Notes under the pieces: model-generated
Databases searched by the model: none
Seen by the model: only the letters and a program-made list of their open reading frames with translations
What the model was told of the DNA's origin: nothing
Translations under genes and position numbers: made by a program
In this document: positions 7,646-14,285 of the stretch, in pieces
How the letters are laid out: each line of letters begins with the position of its first letter
Numbering within the stretch: the stretch's first letter is position 1
Source of the DNA: Armatimonadota bacterium
GTDB lineage: Bacteria; Armatimonadota; Fimbriimonadia; Fimbriimonadales; Fimbriimonadaceae
NCBI GenBank assembly: GCA_023392285.1
Contig: JAEVZK010000065.1
Location: forward strand, 1 to 14,899
Reading direction: 5' to 3'
Length of the DNA stretch: 14,899 bases

Positions 7646-8329
7646 GTGGGCCGGGACGGTAGGCGGCGGGCAATGCGGGGAGACAATCTTTTTCGCGGAC
7701 TCGCGGCGAAGTATCTGCAGGTTCATGGCGGCTTCACCGCCCCAACTCTGCCTCCGGCTTCGCCCTTCTTGGGTGATGGGATTGCGGTCGTCGCCAACCC
7801 TGCTGCTGCGGCTGATCCGCCTTTGGAGTGCGGTGACCTGGCACCGCTTTGGCTTGGCGGTGGCGCTGATTTTCCGGGTTCGCTGCGGGGCTCCCTCCCC
7901 CTGCCCCCTCCCTCAGTTCCCGGACAGACGGGAAGAGAGTACGGCTCAGCGGCCGGGGAACCGAGGGAGGGGGAACCTAGCAGGGCCGCGGAACCGAGGG
8001 AGGGGGAACCTAGCCGGGCCGAGGAGCCGGGGGAGGGGAGTGCTGGTGTCACCTTCACCGCTACCGATCCCAATTCGGTCGGGGTGGTGACGGAGCTGTT
8101 GCTTCAGCGGCTAGCGGGGGCCTGGCGGCTGCCGAAGGCCCGGGATTACTGCACCCAGGCGTTTGTCGCCTTTACTCCCGATCAGATGAGCGTCACCATC
8201 GAAGTACTGCCGGGGGCCTATGCGGCGGCGATTCGGTTTGTGCGGGCGGGCACTGGCCAAGATTCCGCGCTCATTCCGCTTGGGGTGGTGAGCGTTCCCA
8301 GTTCCAGCAGTCTTGCGGCGAACATCTAG
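7646..8329 (+). CDS. Unrecognised protein interrupted in frame by a repeat block
   Basis: An open frame of up to 227 codons, GTG 7646 or ATG 7673 as start, with no clear ribosome binding site. Outside the repeat the codons look genuinely coding: the third positions are rich in G/C, and regular sequence is visible in LFRGLAAKYLQVHGG and in PDQMSVTIEVLPGAYAAAIRF near the C-terminus. Between ~7813 and 8040 lies low-complexity sequence (ECGDLAPLWLGGG, then EPREGEPSRA repeats) that comes from a GC-rich DNA repeat rather than from protein evolution. The simplest reading is a small gene or gene remnant that absorbed a repeat element without breaking its frame. I recognise no family. It could equally be a decaying pseudogene. 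The flanks 7544-7645 and 8330-8400 hold nothing that I can support. Confidence 0.4.
   Translation: MGRDGRRRAMRGDNLFRGLAAKYLQVHGGFTAPTLPPASPFLGDGIAVVANPAAAADPPLECGDLAPLWLGGGADFPGSLRGSLPLPPPSVPGQTGREYGSAAGEPREGEPSRAAEPREGEPSRAEEPGEGSAGVTFTATDPNSVGVVTELLLQRLAGAWRLPKARDYCTQAFVAFTPDQMSVTIEVLPGAYAAAIRFVRAGTGQDSALIPLGVVSVPSSSSLAANI
7904..7973. repeat. Long imperfect inverted repeat inside the open frame
   Basis: The left arm at 7904-7923 (CCCCCTCCCTCAGTTCCCGG) pairs with the right arm at 7953-7973, which carries CCGGGGAACCGAGGGAGGGGG. Only one mismatch and one bulged base interrupt a ~20-bp stem. The 29-nt loop is 7924-7952. Confidence 0.7.
7958..8040 (+). repeat. 33-bp tandem repeat, about 2.5 copies
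   Basis: Copy 1 is 7958-7990, copy 2 is 7991-8023, and a partial, diverged copy is 8024-8040. Each full unit begins GAACCGAGGGAGGGGGAACC. Copies 1 and 2 differ at only a few bases. The period is a multiple of three, so the reading frame is kept as an 11-residue repeat (EPREGEPSRAA, EPREGEPSRAE). The dense G-runs could also form G-quadruplex structures on the plus strand. Confidence 0.8.
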
Positions 8330-8400
8330 CTCGGCACTTCGCTGCCGACTACGCAGGTGAACAATTTCGACGGTAGATTTACCAGTTGGGAAAAAAGGGT

Positions 8401-8429
8401 TTGGGATTGTGAGAATAGTGCGCTACACT
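8401..8429 (+). promoter_or_regulatory. Sigma70-type promoter for the PEP-CTERM gene
   Basis: TTGGGA (-35, 8401-8406), 17-nt spacer, TACACT (-10, 8424-8429). Transcription would start near 8436, leaving a short leader that contains the Shine-Dalgarno GGAGA (8444-8448), 7 nt before ATG 8456. Confidence 0.55.
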
Positions 8430-8455
8430 CTAACCGTTGGATTGGAGAATGTGAT

Positions 8456-8959
8456 ATGCGCAAGCTTTTGATTATTAGCGCTTTGGGAGTTGTGGCGGTA
8501 TCGGCTCAGGCTGATGTTTTTAATCTTGTAGGGGTTGGGACTTACACGTTGGGAAGTGGTGGCTACACCACGACTGAAAACATCGTTGCTCAGATGACGC
8601 CGTTCACCTTGGACACGCTTAACTTCGCCGGAACTTATTCTGGAAACGGAGCCGTGGGCACGATGGTGTTCACCGGGACCGGCGGTTCGGTGACTTTGTC
8701 GTTCACGAGCGGTGACTTTCAATACGACTCTTCTGGAAACGCGAGCGGCCTCGCTGGAGCATGGACATTTGTTTCTGGCACCGGCAGCTATTCCTCGTAT
8801 ACGACAGGTTCGGGGACATTCGGTGCGACATATAATGCCGCATCGAACAACTACTCTTCGACGACGCTCTCGGGCAATATCCAAGCGGTGCCTGAGCCGG
8901 CTACTCTTGCCGTCCTCGGTCTCGGAGCGTTGGCTCTGCGACGACGCAAACGCAAATAA
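8456..8959 (+). CDS. PEP-CTERM sorting domain-containing secreted protein
   Basis: 167 aa. The N-terminal signal peptide is ~1-20 (MRKLLIISALGVVAVSAQA). The mature part is rich in Gly, Ser, Thr and Tyr with few charges, as in extracellular or surface proteins. The C-terminus is a complete PEP-CTERM signal: VPEPATLAVLGLGALALRR followed by more basic residues. In the known system exosortase cleaves this tag and transfers the protein to the cell surface or matrix; no exosortase is in the window. The frame is open from 8357, but the ATG at 8456 has GGAGA at ideal spacing and gives the signal peptide. It is a single-gene unit bounded by its own promoter and a strong terminator. Confidence 0.92.
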   Translation: MRKLLIISALGVVAVSAQADVFNLVGVGTYTLGSGGYTTTENIVAQMTPFTLDTLNFAGTYSGNGAVGTMVFTGTGGSVTLSFTSGDFQYDSSGNASGLAGAWTFVSGTGSYSSYTTGSGTFGATYNAASNNYSSTTLSGNIQAVPEPATLAVLGLGALALRRRKRK

Positions 8960-8980
8960 GACTTTGACCTAGGTCAAGGC

Positions 8981-9012
8981 TGAGCCTCGGAGTCCTTCCG
9001 AGGCTCATTTTT
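8981..9012 (+). terminator. Intrinsic terminator of the PEP-CTERM gene
   Basis: TGAGCCTCGGA (8981-8991), 5-nt loop, TCCGAGGCTCA (8997-9007): a perfect 11-bp stem, then TTTTT (9008-9012). It starts 21 nt after the stop codon. A 14-bp perfect palindrome TTGACCTAGGTCAA (8964-8977) sits just before it. Confidence 0.9.
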
Positions 9013-9079
9013 GTGTGCGGCTTCCCGATTTCCTCATCGATGCGGCAGAGCCTTATCGGCAGCCTGAGCAAGTTCGCGT

Positions 9080-9085
9080 TATACT
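9080..9085 (+). promoter_or_regulatory. -10 element close to the M61 peptidase start
   Basis: TATACT, 9 nt before ATG 9095. Transcription would start within a few bases of the ATG, leaving no room for a Shine-Dalgarno. No clear -35 is visible. Confidence 0.5.
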
Positions 9086-9094
9086 GCTCTTACC

Positions 9095-10870
9095 ATGAAG
9101 AGTCGCCCCGCGATGATCGCCTTCTGCCTCGGTGGATTCGCCACCTTTTGCCATGCCGACATCCACTATACGGTCAAGTACTCGGGAGATAAGAAGCTCC
9201 AAGTTTCGGTCGAAATTCCCGTAACTTCCGCCGTCACAAGCCTGCAGAGTCCAAACTGGGGGCCCGGCTCTTATCGTCTCGCCGACAACTGGCAGCGTCT
9301 GCAGGATGTTCACGCCTTTAGTGACGATGGAAAGGAAATCACCACCACCAAGCCGAACGATTACACCTGGACGATTCCGACCGCAGGAGTCAAGACTCTA
9401 AGGTTTTCCTATACCGAATCGACCGGCGGACGAGAGCGCTTTGGGGACGGCACGACCGACGAAAGTGTCATCCACTATTCTGGGCCGGCCACCTATGTGT
9501 ACGTGGTCGAGCGCAAGATGGAGCCTTGTTTCCTGAGACTCGATCTGCCCGAAGGGTGGAAGGTCGCGACGGGGCTGACGATGAAGGGCGGCAAGTACTG
9601 GGCGCCCACCTATGATGCCTTCGCCGACAATCCGGTGACGATGGGCATGTACCGGGAGCTTTCCTATAACGCGGTGGGGAAGAAGCACATTTTGGCGCTG
9701 TACGGGGTCGCTAAAGATGACGTAGATACGGATAAGCTGCTGAAGGCCTGCAGCTTCATTTCCCAGATGGAGAACGATTTCTTTGGGAACCGGCCGCCTT
9801 ACGACCACTATGTGTGGCACTTCAATATGACGAAGCGGCCCGATGGTGGCTCGGGGCTGGAGCATCTGGCGAGCACGGAAATTACGCTCGCGAACGGGCT
9901 GGGCGACGGCGCGATCGGGGTCTGCGCCCATGAATTCTTCCATTTGTGGAACGTCAAGCGCATTCGCTCGAAAGTTTTGGGGCCGTTCGACTATACGAAA
10001 CTGCCTGAAACAGGAGCCTTGTGGTGGCTTGAAGGGGTGACCGACTACTACGCTCATCAGATGATGTCGCGCTACGGCTACTGGGATGATCAGCATTTTT
10101 ACAAGACCCTGCTGGGCCAGGTTGCAACGATTCGCGCGAATGAGAACAGGCTCACGGTGAGCCCCTACGACGCCTCTTTCAAGGTGGGGCTTGCGGCCAA
10201 TGGGCGGGGCAACAGCAATGGCTTCAATATCAGCTACTACAACTTGGGATTTCTTCTCGGGTTTATGCTCGATACGGAGATCATCAGCCGAACCCAAGGC
10301 AGGCGTTCGCTCGACGATGTGGAGCTGGCCCTGTGGGATCTGTGCAAGAATGATCAGCCCGGCTTTGCGGAGGATGAGATCAGGAAGCAACTCATCCGCT
10401 TCGGGGGTCCCGACATGGGCACCATTTACGACAACTGGGTTATGAAACCGGGCGAGCTTCCGGTTGAAGCGCAGCTTGCGAAGATTGGGATGGCGATGAA
10501 CAAGGTGGACCGAAAGATTCCAAGTCTTGGCATCATTGCCACGCCCTCGCTGACTCGTGGGTTCGTGGTCTCGAAAGTGAGTGGAGCCGCCGAAGGGAAG
10601 ATCATGGTGGACGACCTCATCACGGAGATCAATGGAAAGGCAGTGACCTCTACCCGGACTTATAACGACGCCTTGCGCGATTTAAAGGAGGGAGATGCGG
10701 TGAAGGTCAAGATCACTCGGGGGGACAAATCTTCCGATATCGACCTGGTGATGGGGTCGACTTCGCGTGCATCATTCGAGATCGCACCTTTGGCGGGCGC
10801 TTCTCCAGAGGCGGCGAGACTCCGTGAGATCTTCATGTATCGCGGGAAGAAGGGCTGGCAGCCGAAGTAG
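9095..10870 (+). CDS. Exported M61-family metallopeptidase with PDZ domain
   Basis: 591 aa. The signal peptide is ~1-21 (ending TFCHA). The N-terminal M61 beta domain contains the conserved LQSPNWGPGSYRLADNWQRL stretch (~50-69). The zinc catalytic motif HEFFH is at 279-283, followed by LWNVKRIR, with the third ligand Glu313 in WLEGVTDYYA. The C-terminal PDZ domain is ~478-553 (SLTRGFVVSKV ... DDLITEINGKAV). M61 enzymes (glycyl aminopeptidase type) remove N-terminal residues, preferring Gly/Ala, and the PDZ domain likely binds peptide substrates. It is predicted periplasmic. Length and domain order match complete family members. It stands alone after the terminator at 8981-9012 and converges on dtd with a 15-nt gap. 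Confidence 0.95.
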   Translation: MKSRPAMIAFCLGGFATFCHADIHYTVKYSGDKKLQVSVEIPVTSAVTSLQSPNWGPGSYRLADNWQRLQDVHAFSDDGKEITTTKPNDYTWTIPTAGVKTLRFSYTESTGGRERFGDGTTDESVIHYSGPATYVYVVERKMEPCFLRLDLPEGWKVATGLTMKGGKYWAPTYDAFADNPVTMGMYRELSYNAVGKKHILALYGVAKDDVDTDKLLKACSFISQMENDFFGNRPPYDHYVWHFNMTKRPDGGSGLEHLASTEITLANGLGDGAIGVCAHEFFHLWNVKRIRSKVLGPFDYTKLPETGALWWLEGVTDYYAHQMMSRYGYWDDQHFYKTLLGQVATIRANENRLTVSPYDASFKVGLAANGRGNSNGFNISYYNLGFLLGFMLDTEIISRTQGRRSLDDVELALWDLCKNDQPGFAEDEIRKQLIRFGGPDMGTIYDNWVMKPGELPVEAQLAKIGMAMNKVDRKIPSLGIIATPSLTRGFVVSKVSGAAEGKIMVDDLITEINGKAVTSTRTYNDALRDLKEGDAVKVKITRGDKSSDIDLVMGSTSRASFEIAPLAGASPEAARLREIFMYRGKKGWQPK

Positions 10871-10885
10871 GCGACCCGGAACGGC

Positions 10886-11335
10886 TCAGGTCTCTAAGAT
10901 GACGGTGACGGGTCCGTCGTTCACGAGGGCGACTTCCATGCTTGCCCCGAACACACCTGTCTCGATCGTTAGGCCCGACTCGCGCAGATGATCTAGAAGC
11001 TGATTGAAGAGCGCTTCGCCTTGTTCGTAGGGGGCGCTCGCGACAAAGCTGGGCCGCCGATTCTTGGCGGTCTCTCCGTAGACGGTGAAGTTCGAGACGA
11101 TCAGGACTTCTCCGGGCGGATGGAGGTCGCGCAGGGCAAGGTTCATCTTGCCTTCCTGGTCGTTGAAGATGCGCAGCTTCAGAATGCGATCGGCCATCTT
11201 TGTGACATTTACCTCCGAATCCTCTCGGTGGGCGGCGACGAGCACCAGCAGCCCTCTTCCGATCTCGCCTGAGATCGATCCGCTCGGGTTGATGCGCACA
11301 CTGCCTTGACTAATCCGTTGAACGACCGCTTTCAC
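10886..11335 (-). CDS. dtd: D-aminoacyl-tRNA deacylase
   Basis: A 149-aa cytoplasmic proofreading enzyme that hydrolyses D-amino acids (and glycine on tRNA-Ala) from mischarged tRNA. The N-terminus MKAVVQRISQGSV and the Gly-cisPro motif NDGPVT (139-144) are typical. The other family motif, normally SQxTL, reads SNFTV here (81-85), followed by YGETAKNRRPSF. The length is normal and the frame intact, so it should be active. The start is GTG at 11335. TATCCT on the minus strand (11344-11349) is 8 nt upstream, another candidate -10 near a start codon. It is divergent from the TrxR-like gene. Confidence 0.95.
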   Translation of the reverse strand: MKAVVQRISQGSVRINPSGSISGEIGRGLLVLVAAHREDSEVNVTKMADRILKLRIFNDQEGKMNLALRDLHPPGEVLIVSNFTVYGETAKNRRPSFVASAPYEQGEALFNQLLDHLRESGLTIETGVFGASMEVALVNDGPVTVILET

Positions 11336-11373
11336 GGTTGAACAGGATACCGGCGCACCCTGTCAGACGCCTT

Positions 11374-12339
11374 GTGGAGGAGCTTTATGACTGCGCGATT
11401 ATCGGCGGGGGACCGGCCGGACTTTCGGCCGCGGTCTACATGGGCCGCTTCTTGCGCAAGACGGTGGTGATCGATGACGCCCAGGGGCGCTCAACTTATG
11501 CGCAGGTGAACGACAACTACCTCGGTTTTCCAGATGGGCTTCCGATCAAGCAGCTTCGGGCGCTTGGGGAGCAGCAGGCGGCAAAATTCGGGGTGGAGTT
11601 CTTCCGCTCGTGTGTGCGTCACCTTAAACGGGAAGGCGAGAACTTTGTGGCTGAATGCGGCGAACGCTCGATTAGGGCGAAGACGGTCATCCTATGCACC
11701 GGGGTGAGGGACATCTGGCCAGATATCCCGGATGTGGAGCGGTACGTCGGCCGTTCTCTCTTCTGGTGCATCGTTTGCGATGGCTTTCGCACTGCGGGCA
11801 AGCGAATCGTGTTGCTTGGACGTGACGACGACGCCGCCGTCACGGCGACCCAGTTCTTGGCCTATACCGAGAAGATCACTTTCGTGGCTCCGCCCGGAGA
11901 ACTTGATTGCTCCGAAGCGAAGTTGAAGGCTCTGGAGGAGCACGGCATTGATCTCCTGGAGGGTGCTCCAGATCATTTGGAAGGAGCTCCCGACCACGTT
12001 CGGGCGCTCTTGCTTCGCGATGGAAGGCGCCTGGAGTGTGACTTGATCTTCAGCCTCTTCGGCTCCGATCCAGACGTCGGACTCGCGACGGAAGTTGGCG
12101 CCGAACTCACGAGTAAGGGCTATGTTCGGATCGATATCGATGGCTATACCACCGTTCCGGGCTTCTTTTGCGCGGGAGATGTGAGCGGAATCCACACTCA
12201 GCAGGTCGCCAGTGCAGTCCACGAAGGTGCTGAAGCGGCAATGACTGCGAACTACTACCTCTATGCCAATTACCAGCGGCTGGAATATGGCACTCCTGAA
12301 GAGCATGTGCGTCGCGTTCTCAGTCACCGTCGGGCTTAG
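11374..12339 (+). CDS. Thioredoxin-reductase-like FAD-dependent oxidoreductase
   Basis: 321 aa from GTG 11374 (N-terminus MEELYDCAIIGGGPAGLSAA), which fits the family. A TTG at 11338 would add 12 residues but leave 2 nt between divergent start codons. The FAD dinucleotide site GGGPAG is at 11-16, the redox-active pair CIVC (132-135, then DG) is as in thioredoxin reductases, and the second FAD motif FFCAGD is at 264-269. The central NADPH domain is unusual: where TrxR has a Gly-rich GGGDSA, this protein reads GRDDDA (149-154), and the basic HRR-type phosphate-binding motif is absent. It probably reduces a disulfide or is oxidised through it, with an uncertain electron donor. A 7-residue tandem duplication (LEGAPDH twice) lies at 195-208. 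The 3' end overlaps the convergent flavin reductase gene by 20 nt. Confidence 0.85.
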   Translation: MEELYDCAIIGGGPAGLSAAVYMGRFLRKTVVIDDAQGRSTYAQVNDNYLGFPDGLPIKQLRALGEQQAAKFGVEFFRSCVRHLKREGENFVAECGERSIRAKTVILCTGVRDIWPDIPDVERYVGRSLFWCIVCDGFRTAGKRIVLLGRDDDAAVTATQFLAYTEKITFVAPPGELDCSEAKLKALEEHGIDLLEGAPDHLEGAPDHVRALLLRDGRRLECDLIFSLFGSDPDVGLATEVGAELTSKGYVRIDIDGYTTVPGFFCAGDVSGIHTQQVASAVHEGAEAAMTANYYLYANYQRLEYGTPEEHVRRVLSHRRA

Positions 12340-12964
12340 GCTGCTTTGGGCGGTTCAATTCGAAGATGGAGCCATCGGCCATATCGAGGTAATTCCTTCC
12401 ACCCATTCGACTGATCAAGCGAACTTCGTGAGGGTTCTCGACGAGCTCTTCGGCTAGATGGGCGATGACGATTTCGCCAATGACGTACCGCGCGGCGTTT
12501 GCGCCGTTTCCGTGTTCAACGACCTTGAACAGCTTGCATTCGAATTGAACCAGAGCCTCTCCGACTCGCGATGGCGTCACGCTTGCACTTGGAATCGGGG
12601 TGAATCCGCTCGCGTCCCATTCTGACTCGTCGGGGCCGAAAGAGAAGCTGGTCTCATTCATTCCGACCGCCATAGGACGGTGCACGAGATTGACCACGAA
12701 CTCGCCAGTCTCCCGGACGTTTCGCAAGCTGTCTTTCTCTTCAGCTCGGCTATTCAGGGTCGGGCTGTACATGAGGCTGGCGGGATTGGATCCTCCGACC
12801 ATAAAGAAGCTGAAGGGAGCGAGGTTGGCCACACCGGTGGCACTGAGCGTAGAGACAAATGCAATCGGCCTCGGCACGACGACCGAGGCCAACAAATCGT
12901 AGGCAGCAACTGAGGATAGACTGGCCATCTCATAAGTGGCAAACTGCCGCTCCATGAGTTGCAT
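12320..12964 (-). CDS. Flavin reductase family protein (FMN-binding split barrel)
   Basis: 214 aa, cytoplasmic. Typical split-barrel flavin reductase-like sequence is visible: VVVPRPIAFVSTLSATGVAN, then LAPFSFFMVGGSNP (FMN-binding loop), DSLRNVRETGEFVVNLV, and a C-terminal MGGRNYLDM. Members bind FMN and reduce it or use it with NAD(P)H; several have other small substrates. The start is ATG 12964, with an in-frame ATG at 12955 as an alternative. It lies downstream of the lipoprotein gene (57-nt gap, same strand) and could be on its transcript. Its last 20 nt overlap the convergent TrxR-like gene. Confidence 0.9.
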   Translation of the reverse strand: MQLMERQFATYEMASLSSVAAYDLLASVVVPRPIAFVSTLSATGVANLAPFSFFMVGGSNPASLMYSPTLNSRAEEKDSLRNVRETGEFVVNLVHRPMAVGMNETSFSFGPDESEWDASGFTPIPSASVTPSRVGEALVQFECKLFKVVEHGNGANAARYVIGEIVIAHLAEELVENPHEVRLISRMGGRNYLDMADGSIFELNRPKQPKPDGD

Positions 12965-13021
12965 TGTGACTCTAAACGAATCGGATTTGCGAGTAAAGGC
13001 CAGTCTCGGGGTTAAGAACGC

Positions 13022-13225
13022 CTAGTGTCCGCCTCCCCCTAAGACCTTCTTGACGGCGGGAGACAGATTGGGATTGTCGTTAATTTCCTTCTGGTGCTGC
13101 TCCGCCGTGATAGGCGGAGCATGCACACGAGGCGTTTCATCCTCGGCCGCGGAATCTGAGGCATTCTTGCAGCCAGTCAGAGTACATGCGGCGAGTGCGG
13201 CGACGAGCAGGTATTTACTTGTCAT
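13022..13225 (-). CDS. Small lipoprotein
   Basis: 67 aa from ATG 13225. The signal peptide MTSKYLLVAALAACTLTGC ends in a lipobox (LTGC), so Cys19 should be lipidated and the ~49-residue mature chain anchored to a membrane. The mature part is short and charged (EDETPRVHAPPITAEQHQ) and ends in GGGGH. The frame is open further upstream, but only this start gives an export signal. The ATG lies inside the 3' end of the prepilin-like gene (11-nt overlap), implying translational coupling. Function not recognised. Confidence 0.75.
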   Translation of the reverse strand: MTSKYLLVAALAACTLTGCKNASDSAAEDETPRVHAPPITAEQHQKEINDNPNLSPAVKKVLGGGGH

Positions 13226-14111
13226 CCCAGATATATTTGCTCGGATCCTGAACCGTGACGGAGGTGGAAGAAATATCCGGCGTCCAATTCGTACCGGCGG
13301 CTGCGCGGCTGAGTGGCATGCGTTTAACGTGCCCATCAGAGAAGCCGAAGATGCCTTGGCGACCCACTCTCATGGAGACGGCCCCGGACCGATATCCATT
13401 TTCCTCTTTTGGCTGCGCTTCGATGAGGGTTTCCCAGTTGTAGTTGTTGCCCCAGCCTTGCCCGCACCATCGATCAAAGGTCGAGCCGCACGCGGGAGAG
13501 TCCACGTTGCCCCAGCTAAGCCAGCCCACGCTCGAGCCGAGAATCCAGTAGAAGCCATAGCGGGAGTCCACATATTGGACCATAGAGGCGGCGAACATCA
13601 CCGTGTCAGCCGGGTTGGCGACGGCGGTCATGCTGAGCGTGTTGTAGTGAGAATTGCTTGGCCAATCGGCCACATTGAAGAAGCTGAAGGTGGTGGAGTT
13701 ATATCCGAATCCGGGCTCGTTGGCCTGGCTTTGCGGGCGTGTCCAGCCTGCTTCGGTTCGTGTTCGCCAGAGAGGACCGGCTGCGTCGGAGTAGATGTCG
13801 TAATTCTTTGTATAGGGCTGCAGGAGACTGGTCCAGAGCGTCACGTAGTGATTCTCGATCGGGCGTGAAGTCTCGTTGTAGGGCTGATCGGAGTAGAGCT
13901 GGCTAAGCACGGCTCGATCATCGAAGTCATTCGCGTACGTGAGCGCGGCCGTGAGAATCTGTTTCTCATTGCTGATCGAGACGCTTACCTTTGCTGCCAT
14001 TTTGGCTTGGGCAAAGACGGGGAAAAGAATGGCTGCTAGGATCGCGATGATCGCGATCACGACGAGGAGCTCTATGAGAGTAAAAGCTCGCTTTGAAGCA
14101 TGCATAGGCAA
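13215..14111 (-). CDS. Prepilin-type N-terminal cleavage/methylation protein (DUF1559-like pseudopilin)
   Basis: 298 aa. A class III leader is followed by FTLIELLVVIAIIAILAAIL (10-29) and FPVFAQAK, the pilin helix with Glu at position +5. The residue before the cleavage site is Ala instead of the common Gly (KRA then FTLIE). The C-terminal domain ends with FSDGHVKRM (257-265), the DGH signature of planctomycete/armatimonad-type pseudopilins. It is processed by prepilin peptidase, then probably membrane-bound or assembled by a PilB/GspE machine such as the one at the left edge. The start is TTG 14111, with AGAGG (14118-14122) 6 nt away; ATG 14105 is the alternative. It leads a small operon with the lipoprotein. 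Confidence 0.92.
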   Translation of the reverse strand: MPMHASKRAFTLIELLVVIAIIAILAAILFPVFAQAKMAAKVSVSISNEKQILTAALTYANDFDDRAVLSQLYSDQPYNETSRPIENHYVTLWTSLLQPYTKNYDIYSDAAGPLWRTRTEAGWTRPQSQANEPGFGYNSTTFSFFNVADWPSNSHYNTLSMTAVANPADTVMFAASMVQYVDSRYGFYWILGSSVGWLSWGNVDSPACGSTFDRWCGQGWGNNYNWETLIEAQPKEENGYRSGAVSMRVGRQGIFGFSDGHVKRMPLSRAAAGTNWTPDISSTSVTVQDPSKYIWDDK

Positions 14112-14126
14112 AATTCACCTCTTATA

Positions 14127-14273
14127 AATTCCGGCCACGATGACCTATCTACAGGATAAATGAAAATTTGTGAAAATCGTGAACTTTTTTTGAATTTGCA
14201 TTTTCAGGTTCAACAGCTCTGCTTTCGGAAGTCGTTTTACCAAGGTGAATATATTAGTGGAGAGTTTTAGCCG
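14127..14273. promoter_or_regulatory. AT-rich divergent intergenic region with phased A/T tracts
   Basis: It separates the prepilin-like gene from the DUF2239 gene. A/T tracts at 14163-14169, 14173-14177, 14185-14191, 14193-14197 and 14200-14204 are spaced at roughly 7-13 bp, close to the helical repeat. TGAAAAT occurs twice, 10 bp apart (14161 and 14171). Curved DNA or a regulator site at the divergent promoters is plausible. Confidence 0.4.
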
Positions 14274-14279
14274 TATAAT
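14274..14279 (+). promoter_or_regulatory. Consensus -10 TATAAT, 6 nt before a start codon
   Basis: TATAAT at 14274-14279, then six bases and ATG 14286. The transcript should begin on or within a base or two of the ATG. No Shine-Dalgarno is present and the -35 is not recognisable. Confidence 0.65.
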
Positions 14280-14285
14280 AACAAC

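Noticed and set aside
7958..8040. CRISPR array
   Set aside because: The 33-bp units are directly adjacent with no spacers between repeats, there are only about 2.5 copies, and no cas gene is present.
8410..8422. lac-operator-like TTGTGAG sequence
   Set aside because: Only a short half-site-like match without dyad symmetry; no LacI-type regulator nearby.
8357..8455. Longer N-terminus for the PEP-CTERM protein
   Set aside because: The extension would overlap the promoter and hide the signal peptide; ATG 8456 has a well-placed Shine-Dalgarno.
9398..10390. 330-codon open frame on the minus strand
   Set aside because: It lies entirely antisense to the M61 peptidase, whose catalytic motifs and domains are intact; its translation shows no domain-like features. 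It is a by-product of GC-rich codon use.
13050..13868. 272-codon open frame on the plus strand
   Set aside because: Antisense to the pseudopilin and lipoprotein genes, which have clear leader and lipobox motifs; no start signal or family resemblance.
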